The translations under genes and the position numbers were made by a program. Positions 29,949-38,046 of a stretch of DNA of 64,000 bases are shown piece by piece. The stretch's first letter is position 1, and every line of letters starts with the position of its first letter. This DNA is from Neorhizobium sp. NCHU2750 (GTDB lineage Bacteria; Pseudomonadota; Alphaproteobacteria; Rhizobiales; Rhizobiaceae), in the NCBI RefSeq assembly GCF_003597675.1, contig NZ_CP030827.1, positions 3,721,001 to 3,785,000 of the forward strand. The letters run 5' to 3'. The notes under the pieces are model-generated. The model saw only the letters and a list, made by a program, of their open reading frames with translations, was not told the origin of the DNA and did not search any database.

Positions 29949-30908
29949 ATGCTGCACCAGACCCGAGGCCGCATCACCCGTGATAACGGCGCCGCGATCG
30001 ACGCATTGAAGAAACGCGCCGCCGAATGGGATGTGCCGCTGACCGAGGAAGCCTCGGGCTTCTGCTTCCATGTGTGGAACTCCAGGGCGACGCTCTATCC
30101 TGATGCCAACGGCGTGACGATCGAGATATCCTCACCCGAACAGCGCCTGCTACAGACGCTACAGGGCAGCCTGACCGAACTCTTCGAGGAATGCCTTCTC
30201 TGCCCGAAATGGGATGAAGTCGCCGAGGGCGCGCTGGCGCCGGGCATGGCACTGATGCAGGTCGCCTCCGTCACCCGTCGCTCACCCGGTTTCACCCGCG
30301 TTCGGCTGGAAGGCCATGATGCCGAGCGCTTCGGCACCGGCAGCTATCACTTCCGCCTTCTCATTCCCCGTCGCGGACGCCCGCCCTGCTGGCCGCGTAT
30401 TGCCGCCAGTGGACGCACTGTCTGGCCGGAAGGCGACGATGCCCTGCACCGCCCCTGCTACACGACTGTCGCCTATGGCGACAACTGGCTGGAATTCGAC
30501 ATCTTCCATCACACCGGCAGCCCGACTTCGGACTGGGTGAAGGAGGATCCCACCGGCCGCACGGTCGGCATTATCGGCCCGGGCGGCGGCGCCTGCCCGG
30601 AAGGCGACAAGCTCGTCCTTTTCGGCGACGAAACGGCCATGCCGGCGATCATTCGCATGCTGCAGGATGCACCCGGAGAGGTTCGCGCCTTCATCAAGGC
30701 AAGTGCTGACAACCTCTGCGAACTGGCAGGCGACCCCCGCGTCAGCATCGTTGCAAATCTGACGGAGGCACTGGCTGAAACGGAGTTCGACGCCGGCACC
30801 TATGTCTGGTTTGCCGGGCACGCGGATGACGCCAAGATTGCCCGAACGCAGCTCCTCGAACGCGGCATGAACAAGCGCGATTTCACCGCCGCCGCCTATT
30901 GGAGCTGA
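29949..30908 (+). CDS. Siderophore-interacting FAD reductase with N-terminal DUF2218 domain
   Basis: From ATG 29949 the product is 319 residues. Residues about 1-85 are a DUF2218 domain and the rest is a SIP/ViuB domain: FTRVRLEG, the FAD loop HRPCYTTVAY, the FHHTGSPTSDW phosphate-site motif, GIIGPGGG and the C-terminal W-x-S end. Such proteins reduce ferric siderophores in the cytoplasm with NAD(P)H. An in-frame ATG at 29904 is possible but has no clear binding site. It follows hutD by 60 bases and may be read with the hut operon or from its own promoter. A terminator follows. Confidence 0.82.
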   Translation: MLHQTRGRITRDNGAAIDALKKRAAEWDVPLTEEASGFCFHVWNSRATLYPDANGVTIEISSPEQRLLQTLQGSLTELFEECLLCPKWDEVAEGALAPGMALMQVASVTRRSPGFTRVRLEGHDAERFGTGSYHFRLLIPRRGRPPCWPRIAASGRTVWPEGDDALHRPCYTTVAYGDNWLEFDIFHHTGSPTSDWVKEDPTGRTVGIIGPGGGACPEGDKLVLFGDETAMPAIIRMLQDAPGEVRAFIKASADNLCELAGDPRVSIVANLTEALAETEFDAGTYVWFAGHADDAKIARTQLLERGMNKRDFTAAAYWS

Positions 30909-30964
30909 TGCCACACCCTTGGCGCGCAGCGGGTGCTTTTCACCTAACCCACGGGAGCAGCGAG

Positions 30965-30990
30965 AGAAAAGGTATTTGATTACCTTTTCT
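30965..30990 (+). terminator. Rho-independent terminator after the SIP gene
   Basis: A 10-base perfect stem AGAAAAGGTA/TACCTTTTCT with a TTTGAT loop lies 57 bases past the stop codon. The 3' arm itself is T-rich and TTCC follows. It closes the hutIHUD-SIP block. The remaining bases to 31207 hold no other supported feature. Confidence 0.6.
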
Positions 30991-31207
30991 TCCATAGGTT
31001 GCCGTCATGCATGGCTATAAATCATCGAATTAACCTTACCTCGTAACCTCGCTAAGCATTCGAGCTTGCTCAAACGCGGAAAATGCGCACTTTTCGTTGC
31101 ATGAGGGTGCCTGCGATGACGATGCCCATGCAGCCTGGGCAACATCACAGCAATGTCGTGGACCCCCTCTAGTGTGTATTTCGCAGTCGAGTACCGGAGG
31201 TGCGGGC

Positions 31208-31444
31208 ATGACAAGTGAATCCGCCAGACTGATGTCTGAGGCCATGACGCTTTCTTCTGCGGCGTTGCTTTCGTCCCTGATCGATACTCTGATCGAGAAG
31301 GGCATATTGAGCGCCGAGGAAGAGCAGGAAATCTTTCTTTCCGCGATCGACAAGATCACGGAAGCAGCTGGAGACGATGAGGAAGGCACGCACGAACTGG
31401 CGCGTGAACTGATCGAACAGCAGATCGAAGACCGCTCGGCCTGA
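31208..31444 (+). CDS. Small acidic helical protein, function unknown
   Basis: A 78-residue ORF with a strong start: CCGGAGGTGCGGGC precedes the ATG at 31208. The product is predicted wholly alpha-helical and acidic (many Glu/Asp, e.g. SAEEEQEIFLSAIDKITEAAGDD), with no cysteine, signal peptide or membrane segment. I do not recognise a family, though small proteins of this look are common in Rhizobiales. The longer in-frame upstream extension lacks sense as protein. It is convergent with the 31516-32916 permease. Confidence 0.65.
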   Translation: MTSESARLMSEAMTLSSAALLSSLIDTLIEKGILSAEEEQEIFLSAIDKITEAAGDDEEGTHELARELIEQQIEDRSA

Positions 31445-31515
31445 GCGGTCGCCCTGAAGGCATTGCCGCCGGAATCGTCCAGATCCGCCCGGCGAGGCAC
31501 ATATCCTTTCGGATA

Positions 31516-32916
31516 TCAGAGATAAGCGATGGCCAGGACGAGCAGAAGCGAGCTCGCCATGACCGTCACGGCGAACGCGCCGTTCCACCTGAGCACGATC
31601 GTCGTGGCCGAGGTGGATGTCAGGCGTGCCATGGTAATCGTCATGGCGCTGATGGGTGAAAGCGCGATACCCGCCGCCCAGCCGAGCGAAAGTGCCAGCG
31701 CCAAAAGTATCGGATGCGCATTGCCGAAAGCGGCCGCTCCGAACAGCTGAGCCAGGAATACGACGACGATCGAATGCGGGATGAACAGCACGGCGCTTGC
31801 CGCGATGGCAAGGATACATGATCCTGCAAGCAGCGCCGGCGGCAGCTGGTTGAGCTCACCCATGAAGCTTCCACGCCCTTCAAGCAGCACAACGGCCGTC
31901 GCTCCGATCACGCTGGCCGACAGGTAGATGGCACTTTCGGTCCGCATCGCCGCCATGTTGCCGATCATCGCCTTGATCTCGTGTCCCATGCGCCGAACCG
32001 GCACATGCTGTTCGTAATGCACCCATCCGATGGCAAAAAGCGGCAGGACGATCAGCGATGCGACGAGCGGGCTGACGTCGAGCACCGCATGAAGCGCCAT
32101 CGTGCAGGCAAACAGGCCGAAACAGGCGCAGAGCGTGATCATCAACGGCAGGACGGACGGCTGATCGTCGACATCATCGGCGCCGACGACAACCAGCTTG
32201 CCCGTGGTTTCCGTGTGGAAGATCGTGGTGATCACCACCAGCGCGATGGTCGTGGCGAATGCAGCGATCACGAAGGCGGTCGGGGCCAGATTGGGGATCG
32301 ACTGGGTGATGATGGCAAAACCGACACCGAGCGGCGACCATATCGTCATCAGCACCGTGCCACGCATGGCAGCGAGCAGGATGGACCGGCGCTCGCCCTG
32401 GCGGTCGGTGCCTTCGGTGGCACGTGCCACCATCTGGCCGATCAGCGAGATGATGCCGATATTGAACAGCAGGCTCAACAGATGGCTACCCACCTTGACC
32501 GCCTGATAGCGGCGGCGGCCGGGCATGCTCATCAGATACTCCGCCGCATTACGGATAATCTCGGACCGGCCGACGGCATAACGCAGCATGCCGAGCATCG
32601 ACAGGAAGGATGAAAAGCCGACGCCCTGGTAAAGCGCCTTTTCCACCATCACGGCCTTTTCTGCAGGCAGCAGCAGTTCCGACGCAAGCAGCAGGATGAA
32701 CGCCGCGGAAACGAAGGTCTTGGCAATGACCGCCAGCCTCGTCCAGCCGGACAGCACTGCGACGATCGCCATCACGGATGCCACCTGGAACATCAATGGC
32801 GGCGCACCGGTGACCTGAGCGACCGTGTAGACCATAGCGCCTGCAAAGGTCAGCCCGTCGGCAAGTGTCATCACCTGTGTCTTTTGCGGCGCGGCAACGG
32901 CCGGGACGTTACTCAT
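31516..32916 (-). CDS. Polytopic membrane protein, permease-like, family not recognised
   Basis: The 466-residue product has roughly 11-12 hydrophobic segments with few charged residues inside them. Intramembrane prolines and glycines in WSPLGVGFAIITQSIPNLAP and the repeated SLGWAAGIALSPISAMTI segment suggest a secondary transporter of the ion-transporter type (two similar halves with re-entrant loops), but no family signature is certain. The N-terminal 15 residues are polar and cytoplasmic. It is transcribed in the same direction as ghrA, 186 bases downstream of it, with a 15-base palindrome in that gap. It may carry an organic acid, but that is a guess from context. Confidence 0.7.
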   Translation of the reverse strand: MSNVPAVAAPQKTQVMTLADGLTFAGAMVYTVAQVTGAPPLMFQVASVMAIVAVLSGWTRLAVIAKTFVSAAFILLLASELLLPAEKAVMVEKALYQGVGFSSFLSMLGMLRYAVGRSEIIRNAAEYLMSMPGRRRYQAVKVGSHLLSLLFNIGIISLIGQMVARATEGTDRQGERRSILLAAMRGTVLMTIWSPLGVGFAIITQSIPNLAPTAFVIAAFATTIALVVITTIFHTETTGKLVVVGADDVDDQPSVLPLMITLCACFGLFACTMALHAVLDVSPLVASLIVLPLFAIGWVHYEQHVPVRRMGHEIKAMIGNMAAMRTESAIYLSASVIGATAVVLLEGRGSFMGELNQLPPALLAGSCILAIAASAVLFIPHSIVVVFLAQLFGAAAFGNAHPILLALALSLGWAAGIALSPISAMTITMARLTSTSATTIVLRWNGAFAVTVMASSLLLVLAIAYL

Positions 32917-32982
32917 GGGCAGACTGATCCGAGCCGGCTACTTGTCCGGCGCGACCTTTCGATTAATTCGTTCCCCTAATAT

Positions 32983-32997
32983 TGCTGCAATGCAGCA
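32983..32997. promoter_or_regulatory. 15-base palindrome upstream of the permease gene
   Basis: TGCTGCAATGCAGCA is a perfect inverted repeat of 7-base arms around one base, 67 bases before the permease start in an AT-rich stretch. It looks like a dimeric repressor or activator site. No regulator gene lies beside it. Confidence 0.4.
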
Positions 32998-33102
32998 TAA
33001 TCCCGCTCTTGTCCACCACCGGCGGCATCAGGTCTGCTATCCGAAAACGCATGTCTCGCAATGCTTAAGAAGCCGATGCCGAGGCAAAACTCAGTTTGCC
33101 GG

Positions 33103-34023
33103 CTAATAACCGACGGCACGATCGACAAGCCCCTCGGGTCGCTCGCCTCGCTCGAAGGCCTCGATCGAACGCAGCACATGGCCGGTACCGGCAACGGGAT
33201 CGACCCAGCTTGCGATATGCGGGGTGACGGTGATGTTCGGCTCGGTCCAGAACGGGTGGTCGGCCGCCAGCGGCTCCTTGCGGAAGACATCCAGCATGGC
33301 CCCGGACAGATGGCCACTGCGCAGCTGCTCGAGCAGATCCTCCTCGACAAGCTGCTCGCCGCGCCCGGCATTGATCACATAGGCGCCCTTGGGCAGGGCC
33401 GAGAAGGTGTCGCGGTTGAGGATCGAGATCGTTTCCTGCGTATGCGGCAGAAGGCTGATGAGAATGTCGGTTCCGGAAAGAAAGGGCAGCAATCCGCTTT
33501 CGCCGCCGAATACCTCGATGCCGGCAACCGGCCGGCCGCTTCTGTTCCAGCCCCGTATCCTGTAGCCCATGGCAGAAAGCACCTTGGCAGACGCCTGCCC
33601 GAGGCCGCCCATGCCCATGATGCCGATCCGCGGGCTGACGAGATCCAGTTTCTGCCAGACCTTGTCAACTTGGTTGGCGCGCATACCCTCCATCCGGCGG
33701 TGATGATTGACCACCGCCATGACGACATATTGCACCATGCCCTCGGTGATCGACGTGTCGACCATCCGCACGATCGGCAGATGCAGCGGTATGGTATCGT
33801 CACTTAAGAGGTGATCGACCCCCGCCCCCAGAGAAAATACCGCCTTGAGATTGGGATAGCGGGCGATCTCATGCGCACCGGGCGCCCAGCAGAGAACATA
33901 GTCCACCTCTTCGAGCGGGCCGGTCTCGGGCCAGGCATGCACGGTAAGATCGGCAGCCTGGGCGGCGAAAGCCTGTTGCCAGGGAGCCGTCGGGGCGGTT
34001 TTTCTGATGATGACGAGGCTCAC
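33103..34023 (-). CDS. ghrA: Glyoxylate/hydroxypyruvate reductase A (GhrA-like)
   Basis: A 306-residue D-2-hydroxyacid dehydrogenase. The Rossmann motif GMGGLGQASAKVL is near residue 140; the catalytic residues are in INAGRGEQLVEEDLL (Arg), DVFRKEPLAADHPFW (Glu) and VTPHIASW (His). The short N-terminal domain with SLGAGVDHLL is typical of GhrA, which reduces glyoxylate and hydroxypyruvate with NADPH. The start is GTG at 34023 with GGAG 6 bases before it. It lies 107 bases after the binding-protein gene of the amine dehydrogenase operon and may belong to that pathway; a large hairpin sits in the gap. Confidence 0.85.
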   Translation of the reverse strand: MSLVIIRKTAPTAPWQQAFAAQAADLTVHAWPETGPLEEVDYVLCWAPGAHEIARYPNLKAVFSLGAGVDHLLSDDTIPLHLPIVRMVDTSITEGMVQYVVMAVVNHHRRMEGMRANQVDKVWQKLDLVSPRIGIMGMGGLGQASAKVLSAMGYRIRGWNRSGRPVAGIEVFGGESGLLPFLSGTDILISLLPHTQETISILNRDTFSALPKGAYVINAGRGEQLVEEDLLEQLRSGHLSGAMLDVFRKEPLAADHPFWTEPNITVTPHIASWVDPVAGTGHVLRSIEAFERGERPEGLVDRAVGY

Positions 34024-34053
34024 GCGGCACTCCGTAAGAAATCATTGCACGAC

Positions 34054-34109
34054 TTCGCCGGAAACCGCCTTCCAGGATCGTGAGATCCCGCAAGGCGCTT
34101 GCCGGCGAA
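34054..34109. repeat. Compound inverted repeat between the binding-protein gene and ghrA
   Basis: Three nested arm pairs fold about one centre: TTCGCCGG/CCGGCGAA outside, CGCCTT/AAGGCG in the middle and GGATC/GATCC around GTGA. The 56-base structure has no T run after it in either direction. It may be an mRNA stabiliser, a processing site or one copy of a dispersed palindromic repeat. Confidence 0.55.
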
Positions 34110-34130
34110 ACGAATGTCAGGCGAAGATGA

Positions 34131-35180
34131 TTATTGCTCGATCAGCTTGTTCCAGCGGCTGTTCCACTCGGCCCGCTTGGTGTTGATCGCATCCCAATCG
34201 AGGACGACGGCGGTCTTCATATAGGTCTGGAAGGCGGCAAGCTTGGCCTGGCCCTCCGGCGTCGAGGAAACGGCCTTCGGGTTGGACGGATAGACGTCGC
34301 CGGCATCGAGCGCCTTCGACTGCGCGTCGGCCGACATCAGGTAGGCGGCGAGCTTCTGCGTCAGTTCCGGCTCGTTGTTCTTGGCAATCGTGCAGGCGGT
34401 ATACATCAGCACGACCGAACCTTCCTTCGGCTGCGCATATTCGACCGGAATATTCTGCGCCTTCAGCGTGTTGACGGCCGTCGGCGTCAGCGGGAAGATC
34501 GCGGCTTCGCCCGACTGCGTCATTTCGGAGATCTTGGCCGAGCTCGGAATATATTCGATGACGTTCTTGCCGATCATGTCGCTGAACTTGGAAAAGCCGG
34601 GTTCGACATTGGTTTCGTCACCACCCTGGATGCGGTTGAACATCAGGAAGGCATGCAGGCCAAAGGAGGATGCGGAAGCCGACTGGAAGACGACCTTGTT
34701 GGCGAATTTCGGATCGGCGAAATCCATCCACGATGTCGGCGGTGCCCAGCCGTTATCGGCAAACACCTTGGTGTTGTAGGCAATCCCGGTCATGCCCATG
34801 TTGATGCCGACAGCCATGTCGTCCTTCATCCGCGCGGCCTTGTCGACTTCACGCAGTTCCGGGCTGTCCTGCAGCTTCTCGCAAAGGCCGAGCCCGATGG
34901 CGCGCACCATGATGCCGTCGTCGAGGAACATCAGGTTCATCTGCGGCGCGTCCTTCGAAGCGGTCGCCTTGGCCAGGATGTCGGCCGAGGTACCCGGCAC
35001 CACGACGATCTTCACGTCATTGGCCTTTTCGAAGGCAGGAAAGACCGCATCGGTGAAAGTGCGCTCGAGATTGCCGCCGTTCATCCCGACATAGAGGGTC
35101 TTCGTCTCGGCATGGGCGGAGCCCGCAACGGTCAGGCATGCGATGCTGGCGGCAAGTGCCGCATAGATGGATTTCATCAT
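34131..35180 (-). CDS. ABC transporter substrate-binding protein (family 1, polyamine/opine type)
   Basis: A 349-residue periplasmic protein. The signal peptide is MMKSIYAALAASIACLTVAG ending AHA. The mature part has LYVGMNGGNLERTFTDAVFPAFEK, GTSADILAK and the DPKFANKV, AAYLMSADAQ segments of PotD/AfuA-like binding proteins. The ATG directly abuts the stop codon of the FAD subunit upstream. It is the last clear gene of the seven-gene operon; placing the binding protein last is uncommon. The ligand is unknown, but co-transcription with an amine dehydrogenase suggests an amino acid derivative or opine. Confidence 0.85.
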   Translation of the reverse strand: MMKSIYAALAASIACLTVAGSAHAETKTLYVGMNGGNLERTFTDAVFPAFEKANDVKIVVVPGTSADILAKATASKDAPQMNLMFLDDGIMVRAIGLGLCEKLQDSPELREVDKAARMKDDMAVGINMGMTGIAYNTKVFADNGWAPPTSWMDFADPKFANKVVFQSASASSFGLHAFLMFNRIQGGDETNVEPGFSKFSDMIGKNVIEYIPSSAKISEMTQSGEAAIFPLTPTAVNTLKAQNIPVEYAQPKEGSVVLMYTACTIAKNNEPELTQKLAAYLMSADAQSKALDAGDVYPSNPKAVSSTPEGQAKLAAFQTYMKTAVVLDWDAINTKRAEWNSRWNKLIEQ

Positions 35181-36350
35181 TCACGTTCCCCTTGGTTCGA
35201 GGCTCTCTTGCAAAGCGCCGGCGCCCGAGCCCTGGGCGGCGCCGACGGAAAAACGGGTGATCGCAAAGGAGTCGATCGGTGTCGTGGCCTTGCCATCGGT
35301 AACAAGCTCGGCGATCACTTCGCCGACGCCCGGCGCGATCTGGAAGCCGGCGCCGGAAAAGCCGAAGGCATGGATCAGCCCGGCCGTGGTACTGCTTGCG
35401 CCGATCACCGGGTTCTTGTCCGGCATCGCACCTTCGGTCCCGGACCAGAAACGGATCGCATGGGCATGCTTGAGCGAAGGAAAGAGCTGCGCCGCGCGCT
35501 GCATGACGACGGATACGCCCTCGGCCGTCGGCCGCGAGAAATCCTCGTTGTCGGCGCGCGCCAGACCGCGTTGGCCACCGATGATGCAATTGCCGCGCTC
35601 GACCTGCCGGGCATAGACATTACCGCCCTCGACGCCGGTATTGACCGTCATGAACACCTTCATCGGTTCGGTGACGATCATCGACGGATAGATCCGCCCG
35701 AGCGGCACACCCTCGCCGAAGGCATCCGCAAACGGCCCGGCCCAGGCGCCGGCGGCATTGATGAGATGCGCCGCACGGATCTGCGGCATGCCCTGCGCCT
35801 CGACGAGAAAGCCGTCCTGCTCCTTCGACACGCCGAGAACCGGGGTCTGCTCGAACACCTGAACGCCCGCCCGCCTTGCGGCCGCAGCAAACCCGGCCGA
35901 GACGAGCCGGGGGTTCGCCTGTCCGTCATCCGCCGAAAACGACGCGCCGACGACGATGCTGCGGTCGATCCACGGAAACCGCTCCGCAAGCGCATTGGCG
36001 CCGAGCAGCTCGAGCTTCAGATCCGAAGTGGCAGCCACCCTGGCATAGTCCTCGAGCGAGGCCATCTCCGCCTCGCTGCGGGCAAGCTTCAGCTGACCGG
36101 TGCGGCGGAACTCTCCGTCTATGCCGATCAGTTGCTGGAGTTTCGGCCATATCGCATGCGCCCGCTGCGCCAACGGCAATTGATGCGTCGGGCGCCCCTG
36201 GCGGCGCACCCCACCATAATTGACACCGCTTGCCTGCGCACCGCAGAAGCCGCGCTCGAGAAGTGCAACCGACAGGCCCTTGTTTTTCAGCGCCAGAGCC
36301 GCCGAACAACCGACCAGCCCCCCGCCGATAATGGCGACATCGACCTTCAT
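35181..36350 (-). CDS. FAD-dependent D-amino acid/opine dehydrogenase small-chain subunit (DadA/HcnC/OoxB-like)
   Basis: The 389-residue flavoprotein starts MKVDVAIIGGGLVGCSAAL, a dinucleotide-binding GxGxxG motif, and continues as a glycine/D-amino acid oxidase (DAO) domain ending with RFWSGTEGAMPDKNPVIG and HAFGFSGAGFQIAPGVGE. In HcnABC, opine oxidase and D-hydroxyproline dehydrogenase this subunit holds the amine-oxidising active site. The ATG at 36350 overlaps the previous stop by 4 bases; the ORF extends upstream within that gene but without meaning. It is membrane-associated or cytoplasmic as part of a complex. Confidence 0.85.
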   Translation of the reverse strand: MKVDVAIIGGGLVGCSAALALKNKGLSVALLERGFCGAQASGVNYGGVRRQGRPTHQLPLAQRAHAIWPKLQQLIGIDGEFRRTGQLKLARSEAEMASLEDYARVAATSDLKLELLGANALAERFPWIDRSIVVGASFSADDGQANPRLVSAGFAAAARRAGVQVFEQTPVLGVSKEQDGFLVEAQGMPQIRAAHLINAAGAWAGPFADAFGEGVPLGRIYPSMIVTEPMKVFMTVNTGVEGGNVYARQVERGNCIIGGQRGLARADNEDFSRPTAEGVSVVMQRAAQLFPSLKHAHAIRFWSGTEGAMPDKNPVIGASSTTAGLIHAFGFSGAGFQIAPGVGEVIAELVTDGKATTPIDSFAITRFSVGAAQGSGAGALQESLEPRGT

Positions 36351-37753
36351 TGCGCAGCCTCCCCGCTCATGCCGGACGCCGGCTCGGAAAGCGAAATCGG
36401 CAAAGGCTTGACCGGCGCCTGCCCGCGCAGGCGACCGACGGCGGCTATCGGCCGCCCGGTCGACACGGCGAGAAGCTCGGCTGCCGCAGCACCACAGACA
36501 CGGCCCTGGCAACGCCCCATGCCGACGCGGCTCACCGCCTTAAGCCGGTTCATCTCGACGATGCCGAAATGATCGGTGGCATTGCGGATCGTCGCCACGT
36601 CGATCTCCTCGCAGCGACAGACCATGGTCTCGCCCGGCAGATCGGCGATCCAGTGGGCCGGAAACGGAAAGGACTGTTCGAGAACATTGCGGAAGGCGAA
36701 GATCTTCTGAAGTTTCCGCTCGATGAAGCCGGCACGGCCGGCATCGACGCCAAGGCCACGATCCTCGATCAACGACAGCGCGGCGCGCTCGCCGGAAAGC
36801 TCGGCGGCATCGGCACCGGCAATGCCGGACCCGTCACCGGCGAGATAGACGCCAGCGACGGTTGATCGCCGGGCGGCATCGACTTCCGGCAGGAAGACAC
36901 GGTCCCGTTCGTTGAAGGCGAACTGGCAACCGGCAAGATCGGCAAGCTGGGTTTCCGGCTTGAGCCCGAGCCCGAAGCCTGCGCCATCGCATGACAGGTG
37001 CCGGCGCTTGCCTCGCGCCTCGAACGAGACGCCCTCGACACGGCCTTTCCCCTCGAAGCAAAGCTTGGTGATCCCATAATGGAAAGCCACGCCCTTCATC
37101 ATCATGTCGGCCACGAAGCGCGTGCCGCGCATGACGACGGCGGGAAAGGACGACAGTGCCTTGGTCATGGCCATCTGGGCGCTGAAAGGCGCCGCATCGA
37201 GCACCGCCACGACCTTCACACCGGCCTTCATATATTGCCAGGCGACCAGATAGAGCAGCGGCCCCGTGCCGGCAAACACGACGCGCGAACCGATAACGCA
37301 GCCCTGCGCCTTCAAGGCGATCTGCGACCCGCCGAGCGAGAACACGCCGGGAAGCGTCCAGCCGGGAACCGGCAGGATCCGGTCCATCGCGCCTGTCGCA
37401 AGAATCAACCCGTCATGCGGAAGCCGCCGGTGGCTGCCATTCGTCACCACCTCGGCAACCCCATCCGACAGGCCCCAGACGAGACTGCCCGGCAGATAAT
37501 CGAGCTTGCCCTGCAGCCCTTCGAATTCCCGATGCAGTCGTTCGGCCTTCGGCGCCTCCGATCCATAGCGCGCCCTGGCGTTTCGTCCATCCGGCACGAG
37601 CGGCTGGCGATAGATCTGGCCGCCGCATGCCGGCGCCTCGTCGACGACGATCGGGCGAAGCCCTGCCCTGACGAGCGTGGCGGCAGCACGAATGCCGGCC
37701 GGGCCAGCACCGACGATCAGCGGCTGGCCGCGGTCTTGTGTACCGCCGCTCAT
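36347..37753 (-). CDS. NAD(P)/FAD-dependent oxidoreductase subunit with BFD-like [2Fe-2S] domain (HcnB/OoxA-like)
   Basis: From ATG 37753 the product is 468 residues. It has an N-terminal IVGAGPAGIRAA FAD motif, an internal FAGTGPLLYLVA second dinucleotide site, GVYLAGDGSGIAGADAAELSG, and a C-terminal four-cysteine cluster (VCRCEE plus GMGRCQGRVC) of the BFD iron-sulfur type. This matches HcnB, octopine/nopaline oxidase subunit A and D-hydroxyproline dehydrogenase beta subunits, which pass electrons from the amine site to the respiratory chain. The start overlaps the ferredoxin-like gene stop by 4 bases, so the long upstream frame extension is rejected. Confidence 0.87.
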   Translation of the reverse strand: MSGGTQDRGQPLIVGAGPAGIRAAATLVRAGLRPIVVDEAPACGGQIYRQPLVPDGRNARARYGSEAPKAERLHREFEGLQGKLDYLPGSLVWGLSDGVAEVVTNGSHRRLPHDGLILATGAMDRILPVPGWTLPGVFSLGGSQIALKAQGCVIGSRVVFAGTGPLLYLVAWQYMKAGVKVVAVLDAAPFSAQMAMTKALSSFPAVVMRGTRFVADMMMKGVAFHYGITKLCFEGKGRVEGVSFEARGKRRHLSCDGAGFGLGLKPETQLADLAGCQFAFNERDRVFLPEVDAARRSTVAGVYLAGDGSGIAGADAAELSGERAALSLIEDRGLGVDAGRAGFIERKLQKIFAFRNVLEQSFPFPAHWIADLPGETMVCRCEEIDVATIRNATDHFGIVEMNRLKAVSRVGMGRCQGRVCGAAAAELLAVSTGRPIAAVGRLRGQAPVKPLPISLSEPASGMSGEAAQ

Positions 37754-38040
37754 GCCCGCTCTCCCGCGCCTGTGATGACCTTCATTCCCTCGGCGAGCGG
37801 GGTCGAACAGGCACGAACCCGTTCGCCGCTTTCCAGCGTCACCCAGCAGTCCTGGCAGGCCGACATCTGGCAGAAGCCGGCGCGCGGCTCCTGGGTGAAG
37901 TCGCTCGGCCGCAGCATGTCGTCCACGGTGAGGATGGCGCTGAGCAGCGTGTCGCCACGCCGTCCCTCGCAAGGCTTTCCGTTCAGCACGAAATGCAGCG
38001 GAACTTCATTCTGTCGCACGATGCGATGCAGCAATGGCAT
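37750..38040 (-). CDS. (2Fe-2S)-binding subunit of the amine dehydrogenase complex (HcnA-like)
   Basis: A 96-residue protein with the plant-type ferredoxin cysteine spacing C-x4-C-x2-C (GFCQMSACQDCW) and a fourth cysteine in VRACSTP. Residues 15-40 give the beta-grasp start (VLNGKPCEGRRGDTLLSAIL). It equals HcnA or the gamma subunit of heterotrimeric opine/hydroxyproline dehydrogenases. Gene order small Fe-S, FAD/Fe-S, FAD is the same as hcnABC. Confidence 0.87.
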   Translation of the reverse strand: MPLLHRIVRQNEVPLHFVLNGKPCEGRRGDTLLSAILTVDDMLRPSDFTQEPRAGFCQMSACQDCWVTLESGERVRACSTPLAEGMKVITGAGERA

Positions 38041-38046
38041 GGCGGT

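Noticed and set aside
34134..36572. 812-codon open frame opposite the binding-protein and FAD subunit genes
   Set aside because: It crosses two real genes on the other strand and has no recognisable fold.
37754..37972. N-terminal extension of the HcnB-like subunit
   Set aside because: It overlaps the ferredoxin-like gene and is not protein-like before the FAD motif.
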